64,000 nucleotides of DNA from Enterobacterales bacterium (GCA_030949565.1 JAUZSK010000013.1:62001-126000), one strand, 5' to 3'. Counted from the stretch's first letter, positions 17,964-28,317 are shown. Notes: generated by a model not told the origin, from the sequence alone. Made by a program: numbers and translations.

Positions 17964-19157
17964 TTATTGTGAATTACTAGAGCGTTTAATTAACTCGCTT
18001 AGTTGTTCTGCTGGTATGGGACGGCTAAAATAATAACCTTGTGCGATATCGCAACCCATCTCCTTTAGACATTCAAAATGCTCGAGCGTTTCGACGCCCT
18101 CGGCGACTATATTCATATCTAATTCATGACCAAGCATAATACAAGTTTTAACGATCGCCTTGGCTTCTCTATCTTCTAGCATTGAAAGAACAAAACTTCG
18201 ATCAATTTTTAACTCTGAAAAAGGTATTTTGTGTAGCTGTGAAAGTGAAGAATAACCCGTGCCAAAATCATCGATGGATAAGCCGATTCCCTTTAATCTC
18301 AAACGTGTAAGAATGTCTAATGAGGTCACTAGTTCTCCCATTAATGCACTTTCGGTTACCTCCAAGGTTAGCATTTTAGGGCTGAAGCGATTTTCGGATA
18401 GCATGCTGCTCAACTGTTCTGGGAGGGACAAACTAGTGATATCATCGGCAGATATATTGACTGATATAGGTAGCTTTATCGATTGATCTTGCCATGTTTG
18501 TTCTTGTTTTACTGCTTCTTTTATGACCCAATTGGTGAGTAGTGCCATTTCTTGATAGTTTTCTAATTCTGGAATAAATTCGTCTGGAAAAACCAATCCT
18601 TTACTGGGATGCTGCCATCTAACCAATGCTTCACAAGCAATTATTTGACCGGTGTCAATACTTATTTGTGGTTGATAATAGAGGCACATTTGATCTTGTT
18701 TTATTGCATCAATAATTTCTTCAATTTTTGCAATATCATGTGCTTGATGTGGTTTTTGCGTTGTTTCATTTTTGATTTCATTACAGAAAACTTCGATTAA
18801 GTTTTGGAATTGCACCAGATGAATTGGTTTATCTAATGAACTAACAATCTTTAAGTTGTGCGCGTTGCCTAATTTTTCTGCCGAATGAAGAACGCCGATA
18901 TCATGTCCACTGATCAAAATTAATGCGGGAGCATTTTCGACACCAGCAAGTTGACGCATGACTTGTATGCCATCCATATTAGGCATGTTGAGGTCGAGCA
19001 CCAACAAAGAATTAATTGGAAAGCTCTTTACTTGATTAAAAAAATCAACTGCATCATTGAAACATTGTGCTTGAAGATCTAAATCTTCAACCATATCGCC
19101 AAGCAGAGCTAGCATCTCTGGTTCGTCATCAAGTATGTATATTGTCACTTTATTCAT
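17964..19157 (-). CDS. response regulator with EAL phosphodiesterase domain (REC-EAL)
   Basis: Predicted c-di-GMP phosphodiesterase controlled by phosphorylation. Residues 1-120 are a receiver domain with acidic pair DDE (about 10-12), phospho-acceptor Asp in LLVLDLNMPNMDG, and Lys in SLDKP. Residues about 145-390 are an EAL domain retaining catalytic elements: EALVRW, NISADD, EVTES, DDFGTGYSS, LKIDRSFV, AEGVET and QGYYFSRP. It ends the minus-strand operon, lying only 4 bp downstream of a hybrid histidine kinase that is its likely phosphodonor. No DNA-binding domain is present, so the output is c-di-GMP turnover. It converges on the M23 gene with 9 bp between stops. Confidence 0.92.
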   Translation of the reverse strand: MNKVTIYILDDEPEMLALLGDMVEDLDLQAQCFNDAVDFFNQVKSFPINSLLVLDLNMPNMDGIQVMRQLAGVENAPALILISGHDIGVLHSAEKLGNAHNLKIVSSLDKPIHLVQFQNLIEVFCNEIKNETTQKPHQAHDIAKIEEIIDAIKQDQMCLYYQPQISIDTGQIIACEALVRWQHPSKGLVFPDEFIPELENYQEMALLTNWVIKEAVKQEQTWQDQSIKLPISVNISADDITSLSLPEQLSSMLSENRFSPKMLTLEVTESALMGELVTSLDILTRLRLKGIGLSIDDFGTGYSSLSQLHKIPFSELKIDRSFVLSMLEDREAKAIVKTCIMLGHELDMNIVAEGVETLEHFECLKEMGCDIAQGYYFSRPIPAEQLSELIKRSSNSQ

Positions 19158-19161
19158 CTTG

Positions 19162-22100
19162 CTATTCCTTTAGATTAGTCTTGTGATCTGGGCTACTATC
19201 TAATAAATTTCGTATCTGAAATACCATTTGTTGTTGCGTATAGGGCTTGCTCAATAGTTCAAATTGGCTATGGTATAGGCCATAACTATCGGCGGCTTTT
19301 CCGGTGTAACCAGAAGTTAAAAGTATTTTAATATTTGAAAATTTTAGTTGAATATTCTTAGCTAGTTCAAACCCAGATAGTTCACCTGGCATGACGATAT
19401 CACTAAATACAAGTGCGATATCCTTACGGCTGTCTAGTATATCGCTCGCTTGATTTCCGTCATTGGCTAATAATACCTTATAGCCCAGTTGTTCCAGTGT
19501 TATTTTACAGAGTTCTAGCAGCCCTTCTTCATCATCAACGATAAGTAGCGTTTCGTTACCTTTAAGCTTACTTATGTCTACCTCATTATTAAGTGGTGTT
19601 TTTTTTGCCTGAGAAGGCATTTTGCATTTTGGTAAATAAATTTTAAAAGTCGTCCCTATTCTTGGTTCTGAATAGACTTCAATATAACCACCGGAGCGTT
19701 TAACAAAGCCGAACACCATGGACAATCCTAGACCGGTTCCCTTACCTTGACTTTTAGTGGTAAAGAAGGGTTCAAAAATTTCCGATTGAATCGCCTTTTC
19801 AATACCTTCACCATCATCACTAACAGTAATACAAGCGTATTCCCCCTCTATGGCACCAGAATTAATTTTGCAAAACGCTTTATCCAATAAAGTATTCTTG
19901 GTTTCAATTATGACCTTGCCTTTTAACTGGACGGCGTCTTTGGCATTAAGAAGTAAATTTAGCAATGCGTCTTGTAGGTCGCCACGGTCAATATTGGCCG
20001 GCCATAGATCGGATGTAAATTGATAAGTAATGTCTATTGATTTTCCAAGAGAATGACTAATGACTTCATCCATACCTCTGATTAAGCGATTAAGATCGGT
20101 CACTTTTGTTTCAGTCGCCTTAACTCTAGAGAAACCTAATAGTTGTCTAGTCAGATTCTCTGCTCTTTGAGCCGCTTTAGATGCCGCTGTAACTCGTTTG
20201 CTTGCTTTTTGATCATTAACACATTGAGTTGCCAATAGATCGAGATTTCCAATAATAACCCCCAGAATATTATTAAAGTCATGCGCTATGCCTCCCGTTA
20301 GCTGCCCAATTGCCTCCATTTTTTGCGCCCGCTGCAATGCTTTTTCTGACTGCTGTTGCTGGGTGATATCAGAGATGACAGAAATAAAACCAATGAGTTG
20401 ATTGTTTTCATCCCTTTGGTAGTCCCACATGATCTCTAGTTGAATTTTTTTACCGCTAGCGGTTAGGTTGGTCGTAAGGTAGCTAGTCGGTTTGGGTTGG
20501 TCATCCACTAAATGGTTGAAATAATCACGGGCTTTTTGACGCGCCACTTGATCAACTTCAAAATCCCAAATATAACGACCCGTTAGTTCGGGTGGTTTTA
20601 TTTCTAGAATCCGATAATGTGCTTTATTACTAAAGGTTATCTTGCCATTGATATCACACTCCTGAATACCGTAAGGAATTGTATTAACTAAGAGCGCTTG
20701 TCGGTCACGGCTTGTTTGCAAGGCTATTTCTATTTGTTTTTGTTGTGTGATATCCTGCACCGTACCAAAAACACCACTAGCGGTTTGCGCTTGGTCAAAT
20801 TTCAAATGACCTATCACCCTCACCCATTTTTGTTGTTTAGTTATTTGATCAATGATTCGATATTCTCTATTAAATGAATGCTGTTCTTGAATGAGAGTCA
20901 CTTTCATAATTCGGGTGATACTTTTTCTATCCTCTGGATGTATGATATTTAGCCAACCGTTTAAATTTTTATTGAAGCCTGGTTGTAAACCGAAGATTCG
21001 TTCAAGTTCAATGGAGCAGCTCCAACTATCTTTTAATGTATTAAAGGAAAAATGTCCAATCTTTGCGGTTTTCTGTGCGTATAGGAGGTTAAATTCACTG
21101 TTTGCCAGAGCAATGTTCGCTAGTTTTTGTTCAGTGATATCTCGGTGTGTTCCTACCATTCGAGTAGGGTTGCCTTGTTTATCGTAGGCCACAAATTGAC
21201 CTTTGCTTAAAATCCACATATAGCTACCATCTTTCTTTAAAAAACGGAACTCGATAGTAAATTTAATAATTAGCCCTTGCAGATAGTCCTCAATGGTCTT
21301 GATTGCCGCTGGTAGATCATCGGCATGAACTTTTTGTTTCCAGCCGAGGAAAGTTTCAGGAAATTCTTTAGCACGGTAACCGGCCATAGTATAATAGCGA
21401 TCATCAAGTACAATTTTATCAGTGACTAGATCCCAATCCCATATACCACCATTGGCGACCGACATTGCGAGTTCAAATCTTTCTTCACTTTGCTCCAGCT
21501 TTTGTAACATTAGGACTATTTTCTGATGGCTTTGATCGAGGTTGTGTTCATACAGACGACGCTTCACCAGCATTTTATTAAAATCATAAGATAACCTAGC
21601 AAACTCACCGTCCCCTGAAATTTTTATATCGTGGGTGTGAATGTTATCAGACAGAGATTTGGCCGAATCTCGAATTTGTTGTATAGGTGAAAGAATATAG
21701 CGATTAATAAAAAATATAAACAGACCCATAACCAATAGCAATGCAGTGGCGATTGGCATGACTGAAATCCTGACTCGATGCCAAATTTGTGTCTTTGCAT
21801 CACTAAATTGGTAGACCATATATAATAAACCCTGTTTTGATGGTCGTATTTCATTGGGTTTGCGGCTTAAAGCGATTGGATAATAGGCTGTGATAACTTC
21901 CTCATTAACGTAGTGTTTAATTCTGGAGCGATTATTTTGCAGCGCATTGGCGGAAAAACTTGGGTCAAAAAACTCCAAGTCGGAGGCAAGTTTAGATTGA
22001 TTGCTTGAGTTAATCGCATGCATTATGGTTAGATTATCATCAAGCATGACGAGTATTTTATAGTGATTATTGATACCGCGTACCGAAAGTGCTGCTTTAG

Positions 22101-22312
22101 TATCAATGAGGATCGCCTTGAATGAGTTCTCGTGAGATCTCTCGTTGTAGACTGGACATATCAAGTTGAATAAAATTGATAGTGGATTTAAGTAGGTTAT
22201 CTTCAGAAATTTTATAGGTCTGCCATACCATAAAAATCACTAACAAAACAAAAGAACCAAAAACTAATAATGGTAACCATAGTTTTAAAGAAATTGAGTT
22301 AAGTTTTTTCAT
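19162..22312 (-). CDS. hybrid sensor histidine kinase with PAS domains (frameshifted near N-terminus)
   Basis: Large membrane-bound hybrid kinase, about 1050 residues. From the N-terminus: membrane segment at about 10-31 (LWLPLLVFGSFVLLVIFMVW), a periplasmic region of about 140 residues, and a second membrane segment (TALLLVMGLFIFFINRYIL) leading into HAMP. Three PAS/PAC modules follow (starts near ANGGIWDWD, KTAKIGHFS and NTIPYGIQE), then the phospho-acceptor H-box (GGIAHDFNNIL) and the ATPase domain (DDGEGI, GTGLGLSM). A C-terminal receiver carries Asp in FSDIVMPG. The N-terminal 68 codons are in another frame: one extra base at about 22110 (CC for C) separates them from the rest. The gene overlaps the binding-protein gene upstream by 4 bp, so the sensed ligand may reach it through that protein. 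Confidence 0.9.
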
Positions 22313-23289
22313 TGATTATCCGGTATAAATCGTTCATCGGAAAACGCCGGAATAGGTTGGTTTTTTTCTACTAGCGCTTGTTGTTGCATAAATAGAAATA
22401 GCTCGGCACCGGTTTTTTCTAGTGGTGAAGGAGAGCCGTTCATTAGTCGATGATTTTCCTTTGTATTGACCAGTTTTATTCCATTGAATAGCGAGGGAAT
22501 TTGTTCTATAGGTAAATTGATTATATTTGAAAATAATTTAATGGCTAGAGTTAAACCCTGCTCAAGATCTTTTTTAGCTTTAAAATAAGCCTTGAGTAAT
22601 TTGGATAAAGTTTTTTCGTGTCCCTCGATTGATTTTTTATCAACCACTAACACATCAATAATCTTTCCAGGTATTTTGCTACTATCAAATAAAGAAACAG
22701 CTCCTTGAGATAACAGTTGTGTTCGGACCGGTTCAAAGGTAACCAAAGCATCATTTTTTTCGAAACAAGCAATGTGTCTTTCAAGTGTACAGCCAATAAT
22801 ATTAACATCGGATATTTCAATAGAAACGGATTTAAGTGCGCGATCCAATATAATGGCACCAACCGCCGTGTACTCAACGGCGATATTTTTTCCCTTGAGC
22901 TGTTGAATCGAATTAATCGGTTGTTTAGCCAGAAGTGCATCACCGCCATTGGAGTAATCAATCACCAATATGACCTTTAAATCTAGACCATCATTCAATA
23001 GGGTTAGCGCTTCATCCAGCGTTAGGGTTGCGGCTTCTAAATTACCACTACGTAAGGCTAATATGACTTCGGTCGCCGACGGTAATTCAACCAATTTAAT
23101 TGAACTTTTCTCAAAATAACCGAGTTCTCGGGCCAAATACAATATTTTATAGCCTGGCCAGTGGTTAGTTCCGATACGCAAAGTGGTTTCTTTTTGGGGG
23201 CTACAGCCGGATACAATTATTAGGCACAGAAATAAGGCCAATATTGGCAAGCGATAGCAAAGTGGCGTCTGTTTAATCAAATTTTGCAT
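22309..23289 (-). CDS. periplasmic substrate-binding lipoprotein (NMT1/ThiY-like)
   Basis: Predicted ligand-binding lipoprotein. The start at ATG 23289 has AAGGAG 6 nt upstream. An upstream in-frame TTG extension is unlikely. Residues 1-29 form a lipoprotein signal ending in VSG|C (Cys29). The mature part is an NMT1/ThiY/SsuA-type binding fold (RIGTNHWPGYKILYLARELGYF, then LPSATEVILALRSGNLEAATLTLDEAL). Such proteins usually serve ABC importers of thiamine precursors, riboflavin, taurine or similar. No permease or ATPase gene is nearby. Instead the gene overlaps a hybrid kinase by 4 bp, which suggests a sensory role. The ligand cannot be predicted. Confidence 0.85.
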   Translation of the reverse strand: MQNLIKQTPLCYRLPILALFLCLIIVSGCSPQKETTLRIGTNHWPGYKILYLARELGYFEKSSIKLVELPSATEVILALRSGNLEAATLTLDEALTLLNDGLDLKVILVIDYSNGGDALLAKQPINSIQQLKGKNIAVEYTAVGAIILDRALKSVSIEISDVNIIGCTLERHIACFEKNDALVTFEPVRTQLLSQGAVSLFDSSKIPGKIIDVLVVDKKSIEGHEKTLSKLLKAYFKAKKDLEQGLTLAIKLFSNIINLPIEQIPSLFNGIKLVNTKENHRLMNGSPSPLEKTGAELFLFMQQQALVEKNQPIPAFSDERFIPDNQ

Positions 23290-23488
23290 TTTTGACTCCT
23301 TTTCCGCTTTAAAACCGAAAAGAGTTTTTGCTAATTTATTTGTTAATATTGGTTGGTTGTCGGTATCAGGAACCAAGATACCCTTATCCACTTTTAGTAT
23401 AGGTGAAAATAGGCCGGATCGCCTAGCAAATTTGGATTTCTTAGTGGAGCATCTTTAGTTTAAACATAACCGTGGGATTGTCACAAAG

Positions 23489-23517
23489 ACCACTCATGGA
23501 ACTAAACATTGAGTGGT
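23489..23517 (-). terminator. inverted repeat between fabY and the sensor operon
   Basis: ACCACTCA (23489-23496) and TGAGTGGT (23510-23517) form a perfect 8-bp stem with a 13-nt loop. It lies 30 bp beyond the fabY stop on the minus strand and upstream of the substrate-binding-protein gene. A T-rich tail is weak (CTTTG), so it may be a poor terminator, or an operator for the downstream operon. Confidence 0.4.
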
Positions 23518-23546
23518 TAAGTTCGTTCAATTAGTCTAAGTGTTGA

Positions 23547-25392
23547 CTAACAAAAATCAGCGTAGGGGTTTTCTGTGCTAAACACTAGTTTATTTTCGAA
23601 TTTTGAAAGTTTAATCCCTTCAACACTAAATTCGAGATCGTCACCGGTCATAACCTGATCTCCAAAATGATAAACCACATCAAATTTGCCCTTAGTGATC
23701 GATTGGTCTGTAGGCATTTGCTGTTTGTTGTACCTTCTCATTAATAAGCTTGTATTGAGCAATTCTTGCGGGGCCATACTTTTTTTCAAGCATGGTCAGT
23801 GTAGTTTGAGGTGATAAAATTAACCCAGTTGCATTGTTACCACCGAATCCTTTTGAATTAATTAAGGCGGCTTTCATTTCACAGCCTTTTTCACCTACAT
23901 AGGTGTGCTCAATACAAAAATCAAGGTTAGAATCCACAACGTCATCGGCTATTTTATCAATGCTGTTGATACCCGGGATATAACCGTATTCCCACACCCC
24001 GAGTGTGGCGGCTAGCTGATCGCCTCCAGCAGGCCCAAGTGAATGACCGACATAGGATTTGATTGCTGCAACCTTCCAATTATCAACGGAAAAAGTTTTA
24101 GCGGCTTGGTTAAGAATATCAGATTCAGTCGTTCGATTTTGCGGAGTGCCGGTACCATGAGCCTGTGCAAAGGTTTGTTTGACACCTTCCTCACCAAGAA
24201 TGTTTTTGGCTAGAGACATGGCCTTAGCAACGGTAATATAGTTACCAATCCCTGGTGACGATATGGATTTTTTATTGGCATCGGCATTAACAAAAACATC
24301 TGCCACAGAGGCATAAATAGTAGCGCCCAGTTCAAGCGCTAATTCATCGTCCATAATAACAAAAAATTGAGCCGCTTCGGAGATGGTAAATCCTGCATTT
24401 TCTGCAAATGGGCGACAAGCGCGGCGATGATCAGCAAAATCAGTGTTATCTAAATCAGCCAGCTGCTGGTCTTCTGAAAGAGCACTCATGGCTTTAAAGC
24501 CTTCAATGATTTCTGGTTCTACAGGCGCTTCTGCGCCACCAACAATAACCACGCGAGCCGCACCCGATTGAATATCGCCTATCCCTTGCCGTAAATTATA
24601 CAGAAAGGTCGCACAAGCACCCATGTTAGTGCCGGTCGCACCAACGCTGTTGATCATGTAACTGTTAATAAAGTCTGCCGGCATTTGTGACAGCATCAAT
24701 GGCATTTGCTTGGAGCTAACGCGACCACCTTTTAACCAAGATTGGGTCAAACCGCGACCGCCAAAATCATCCAATTGACCTAATGCTGAGCCAGCATAAA
24801 CTGATACCTGATCAGGATTAATGTGCCTCAGAATCTGCTGCCAATCGATTCCAATGGAATGGATAGCATCGGAAGCGCCGAAAACAGCAAGTTGTAGCCC
24901 TTTAGGTTGATTTCTTGAGGTGTATAATTGGCTAGGATTAAAACCTGTGGGGAGTTGTCCTGCACTGGACACTGCTGACTGATGCTTGTCTTGAAGTAGA
25001 ACTTCAAGTTCACCTTGCACGGTGACTTCTATTTTGCCATTTTCGAGTGTTTTTAAATGCCAGTTGTCAGGGATTTGCTTGGGCAGTTGTCTTTTGCTTA
25101 ACTGAAACTGGATATTTTGATCTGGGTTGCCAATTTTACTTTTTTTATGAACCAGTATGTTATCGAGATCAAAGGTTTGAGGTTCAATTTTACGAATTAA
25201 GGTGCCATCTAGAATGGCTTCCTTATCGCAGGCGTTTTCGCGTTGCATCAGGCTCGCGAGACCTTCAAACATGGGTGCTAACTGTTCTTCCGACAATGCT
25301 TCATGCACCATTCGGCGATATGCATGGTGGAAGGAACTTCGACCAGCTGCATTGATGCCGCCAAAGCCAACTATAACAGGTAATTTTTTCAT
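23547..25392 (-). CDS. fabY: FabY-type beta-ketoacyl-ACP synthase (frameshifted near C-terminus)
   Basis: FabY of Pseudomonas condenses acetyl-CoA with malonyl-ACP to start fatty-acid synthesis. This protein matches that family along its length: KKLPVIVGFGGINAAGRSSFHH at the N-terminus, SAGQLPTGFNPSQLY, the active-site Cys region GACATFLYNL, and catalytic His residues in QAHGTGTPQNRTTESD and YVGHSLGPAGGDQL. The C-terminal INSKGFGGNNATG block is also present. The main frame stops at 23692, while the expected tail (GKFDVVYHFGDQ ... NKLVFSTENPYADF) is in another frame ending at 23547. A one-base change near 23693-23702 joins them, giving about 615 residues, the family size. An AraC-type regulator is divergent. 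Confidence 0.88.
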
Positions 25393-25550
25393 GCAACCAT
25401 CTCTTTAATCTTGCTATTCTTTAAGTTTAATCGGGCGTGAGCATTGAGTCTCTCTCCCCAATCAAGTATCAGTCGGCTAGTATATTGGCATTTGAATAAA
25501 TTATATAGGATAATATAGCCATTAAATTGTAATATATGGCAACATAACGG

Positions 25551-26561
25551 ATGCAGAATACTTCATTGTTCATTGGCTATCAGCAAGCTTTGCTCACGGG
25601 TTTGAGTTTACCGATGGAAATGATTGCCTCCGCTAATGCGATTGCTGGTATTAAAAATAAAAAACACAGAAAGTGGAATTGCTGGGTGGTTTCGGCAACC
25701 GAAGGAGCTGATTCCTACATCCGTTTTAGCAACTCGATCCAAGTCAAGGCCAAGCATACGCTTGCCACAGCTCCTTTAGCTTCAAGTATTTTTGTTCCAC
25801 CGGTTTGGGGTAACCCCGATCGAGTGATTGCCCATAATCAAGCGCTTATTGAATGGTTAAAGCTTCGTCATCGACAAGGATGTCAGTTAATCGCGACAGG
25901 AACGGGAGTTTGCCTACTGGCGCATGCAGGGTTACTAGAGCAGCGGGTTGCTACTACACACTGGTACTATTTTGATCAATTTGAGAAAAAATATCCTCAA
26001 GTTAATCTACAGCGCCAACATTTTATTACACAGGATGCTAACCTCATCTGTACCGGTAGTATAAATGCCTTAGTTGATCTGGTGCTTTATTTGATAGAAC
26101 AGAGCTTTGGCAATAAAGTGAGCCAAATAATTGAGCAGCACTACAGTCATGAAATTAATCGAACCTATGACAAGCCATGGTTTGCCAAGGGCGCCAGTCG
26201 TCATCCCGATGAGGGGATTTTAGAAGCGCAGCAATGGATGAGTAAACACTACTCACAGAGTTTTGATCTTCAATCACTGAGTGAAATGGCTAATATGAGC
26301 AAACGCAATTTTACTCGTCGGTTTAAATTAGCGGTCGGTCAAAGCCCCTTTGCTTATGCTTTATCGTTAAAAATCAGTGCGGCTAAAGAACTTCTAAAAG
26401 AAACTAATTTAAGTCATCAGGATATCGCGGATCATTTAGGCTATCGTGATAACGCTTTTTTCGCTAGGCAATTTAAGTTAAAAACTGATTTGACACCTGG
26501 GCAATATCGAACGATGGTAAGGGGGAAACTGTTTGACCTAACGTTTGAGACGGGTAAATAA
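25551..26561 (+). CDS. GlxA-type AraC-family transcriptional regulator
   Basis: Predicted DNA-binding regulator. Residues about 5-195 are a DJ-1/PfpI (class I glutamine amidotransferase-like) sensor domain (LFIGYQQALLTGL, ATGTGVCLLAHAGLL). Residues about 225-325 carry two AraC helix-turn-helix motifs (FDLQSLSEMANMSKRNFTRRFK, then IADHLGYRDNAFFARQFK). It is divergent from fabY. The 158-bp shared region is AT-rich, with several TATATT-like stretches, so it could control fabY and itself. The initiator ATG lacks a convincing ribosome binding site. The inducer is unknown. Confidence 0.88.
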   Translation: MQNTSLFIGYQQALLTGLSLPMEMIASANAIAGIKNKKHRKWNCWVVSATEGADSYIRFSNSIQVKAKHTLATAPLASSIFVPPVWGNPDRVIAHNQALIEWLKLRHRQGCQLIATGTGVCLLAHAGLLEQRVATTHWYYFDQFEKKYPQVNLQRQHFITQDANLICTGSINALVDLVLYLIEQSFGNKVSQIIEQHYSHEINRTYDKPWFAKGASRHPDEGILEAQQWMSKHYSQSFDLQSLSEMANMSKRNFTRRFKLAVGQSPFAYALSLKISAAKELLKETNLSHQDIADHLGYRDNAFFARQFKLKTDLTPGQYRTMVRGKLFDLTFETGK

Positions 26562-26715
26562 TGATTCCAAGTGAATTTAGTTTATGCTTTTTACAGTATA
26601 TTGAAACCATGCAGAGACTATTTTTCAGTCAAGCTATCATTCTATGCCTATAATCCTATAGTACTATCTAATTTTGTTGACTTTAGAACCAACTTTATAA
26701 ATTTAAGGAGATATT

Positions 26716-27081
26716 ATGAGCACATTTAATGAAATTGGAATGGCAATTAGCGCCCACGAATCCTGGAAAAACAAGCTGCGCGATGCAATAGCGACTGGCC
26801 GTTCGGAATCAACGCCAGAAAAAGTCAGTATGGATGATAATTGCAGTTTTGGAAAATGGCTACACCAAAGAATCGATCCTGAAGTAAAATCGTCACCTTT
26901 TTACCAAAAAGTACTTGGTATGCACGCTCAATTTCACGCTGCCGCGGGGCAAATATTAGGATTGGCGATAGAAGGGCGAAAAAATGAAGCGACGCAACTG
27001 ATGGGAATAAGTTCAGATTTCACTAAATGTTCAACCGCATTAACTCGAATGCTGAAGGAGTGGCAACAAGAAATTTCCTAG
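26716..27081 (+). CDS. stand-alone CZB zinc-binding domain protein
   Basis: A 121-residue protein that is almost entirely a chemoreceptor zinc-binding (CZB) domain. The expected ligands are visible: His in SAHESWKNKL, Cys in DDNCSFGKWLHQ, and His residues in GMHAQFHAAAG. CZB domains normally sit on chemoreceptors or on diguanylate cyclases such as DgcZ, where zinc controls output. Here no output domain is fused. A strong AAGGAG ribosome binding site lies 7 nt before the ATG, so it is likely expressed. It may act by binding a partner or zinc; neighbouring genes do not identify the partner. Confidence 0.85.
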   Translation: MSTFNEIGMAISAHESWKNKLRDAIATGRSESTPEKVSMDDNCSFGKWLHQRIDPEVKSSPFYQKVLGMHAQFHAAAGQILGLAIEGRKNEATQLMGISSDFTKCSTALTRMLKEWQQEIS

Positions 27082-27207
27082 GATACTTGTTGCCCTTTTG
27101 GTTAAAAACTTAGTCTTAAAATTTCCATTGCAAGCCCAGTAATAAGCGTCTAAGATGGCTATTCTGTAGGGTAAAAGCCTTTTTTCTTTGACCATAAAGG
27201 ACATATT

Positions 27208-28299
27208 TTGAAATATTTAGCCTCATATAAGCGGACCGATCAACCAAATGAGAGACATTTCATGTGCTTTGTTAGCCGATTGTTCAAAATAATATTTACG
27301 TTGACCTGGTTGGTGGCCGCGCAATGGGGATTAGCCGCTGATGATAATCGCGCTGAATCTGATGTTGCCGCGTTAGTGGATGGCCAAACAATTACCTACC
27401 AGATGCTCGATCAGTCGATTACCGATGATATCTATAAAGCGCAAAAAAAAATCTATGATTTAAGGTTTTCGCGACTTAACAATCGACTGCTAATTCGCTT
27501 TATTAAGCAGGACCCCTACAGTCAAGGTATATCACCGCAGGCTTTTCTTAATCAATTTGTGATAAAGGATAATTCGGTGTCAGCCAAAGAAGTTGATCGC
27601 TTTATTAAAAAGAATAAAATCCCTCAAGAAAAGATTAACGATGACCTTAAAAAAGAAGTACATCAATATCTTGTCAGTGAAAAAGAAAGAAAAGCGGTAA
27701 GCCAATGGTTTAAGCTGCAGAGTAAACAGCATGGGGTTGTGATAAAAATGCTGGAGCCACAAAAACCAAAGATAAAAATAAGCGTGGGTGATTCACCAAT
27801 CCGTGGTAACAAGCAAGCACCTATTACGCTGGTTGAATTTTCTGACTTTCAATGCCCCTATTGTGCAAAAGCCGAAAAAACAGTAAATAAACTACTAAAA
27901 AAATATCCCAAACAGTTACGACTGGTCTATAAAAACTTCCCTTTAAGCTTCCATAAGCAGGCATTTGTTGCTGCAGAAGCAGGGCTTTGTGCAAAACAAC
28001 AGTCTGTAGAAAAGTTCTGGTTGATGCATGATAAGATGTTTGCCAACCCTAAAAGATTACAAAAAGAAAGTCTCAAAAAAATGGCCATTGGGATTGGGTT
28101 AAATGGCGTAAAGTTTAATCAATGTCTTGATAGCCATAAGATGCAATCAATTGTGCAGCAAGAGATGCAACAAGCGCAAACCTATGGTGTCAACTCGACA
28201 CCTGTATTTTTTATTAATGGTGTTCGTATTGTAGGTAACCAACCCATGGAAAGTTTTAAAAAAATCATTCAACGAGAACTGGTTAATTTAAAAAATTAA
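27208..28299 (+). CDS. DsbA-family thioredoxin-fold protein with extended N-terminal domain
   Basis: Predicted exported thiol-disulfide oxidoreductase. After a signal peptide (FTLTWLVAAQWGLA), residues about 45-180 resemble the helical region seen ahead of some DsbA-like proteins and in SurA/PrsA-type proteins (VAALVDGQTITYQMLD). Residues about 200-360 are a DsbA-like thioredoxin fold with active site FSDFQCPYCAKAE and the cis-Pro loop NSTPVFFINGV. Start: TTG 27208 has AAAGGA upstream; ATG 27262 has GAGAG upstream and gives a more compact signal peptide. I cannot choose between them. The stop codon lies inside a perfect inverted repeat. Confidence 0.85.
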   Translation: MKYLASYKRTDQPNERHFMCFVSRLFKIIFTLTWLVAAQWGLAADDNRAESDVAALVDGQTITYQMLDQSITDDIYKAQKKIYDLRFSRLNNRLLIRFIKQDPYSQGISPQAFLNQFVIKDNSVSAKEVDRFIKKNKIPQEKINDDLKKEVHQYLVSEKERKAVSQWFKLQSKQHGVVIKMLEPQKPKIKISVGDSPIRGNKQAPITLVEFSDFQCPYCAKAEKTVNKLLKKYPKQLRLVYKNFPLSFHKQAFVAAEAGLCAKQQSVEKFWLMHDKMFANPKRLQKESLKKMAIGIGLNGVKFNQCLDSHKMQSIVQQEMQQAQTYGVNSTPVFFINGVRIVGNQPMESFKKIIQRELVNLKN

Positions 28300-28308
28300 C
28301 CAGTTCTC
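28274..28308. terminator. perfect 15-bp inverted repeat spanning a stop codon
   Basis: Arms at 28274-28288 and 28294-28308 are perfectly complementary (15 bp) around a 5-nt loop (TAAAA). The TAA stop of the DsbA-family gene (28297-28299) is inside the right arm. The hairpin lies between convergent genes and probably acts as a bidirectional terminator or 3'-end stabiliser. A classic poly-T tail is missing on the plus strand. Confidence 0.6.
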
Positions 28309-28317
28309 TTGCATCGA

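Noticed and set aside
22103-22312. Separate 69-residue membrane protein
   Set aside because: It is the N-terminus of the hybrid kinase, separated by a one-base shift.
23290-23460. Thiamine (TPP) riboswitch upstream of the ThiY-like gene
   Set aside because: The conserved CUGAGA and ACCUGA elements are not arranged as in TPP riboswitches; only a small GGTATC/GATACC hairpin is seen.
23547-23789. Separate 80-residue gene downstream of fabY
   Set aside because: Its sequence matches the C-terminal end of FabY; it is the frameshifted tail.
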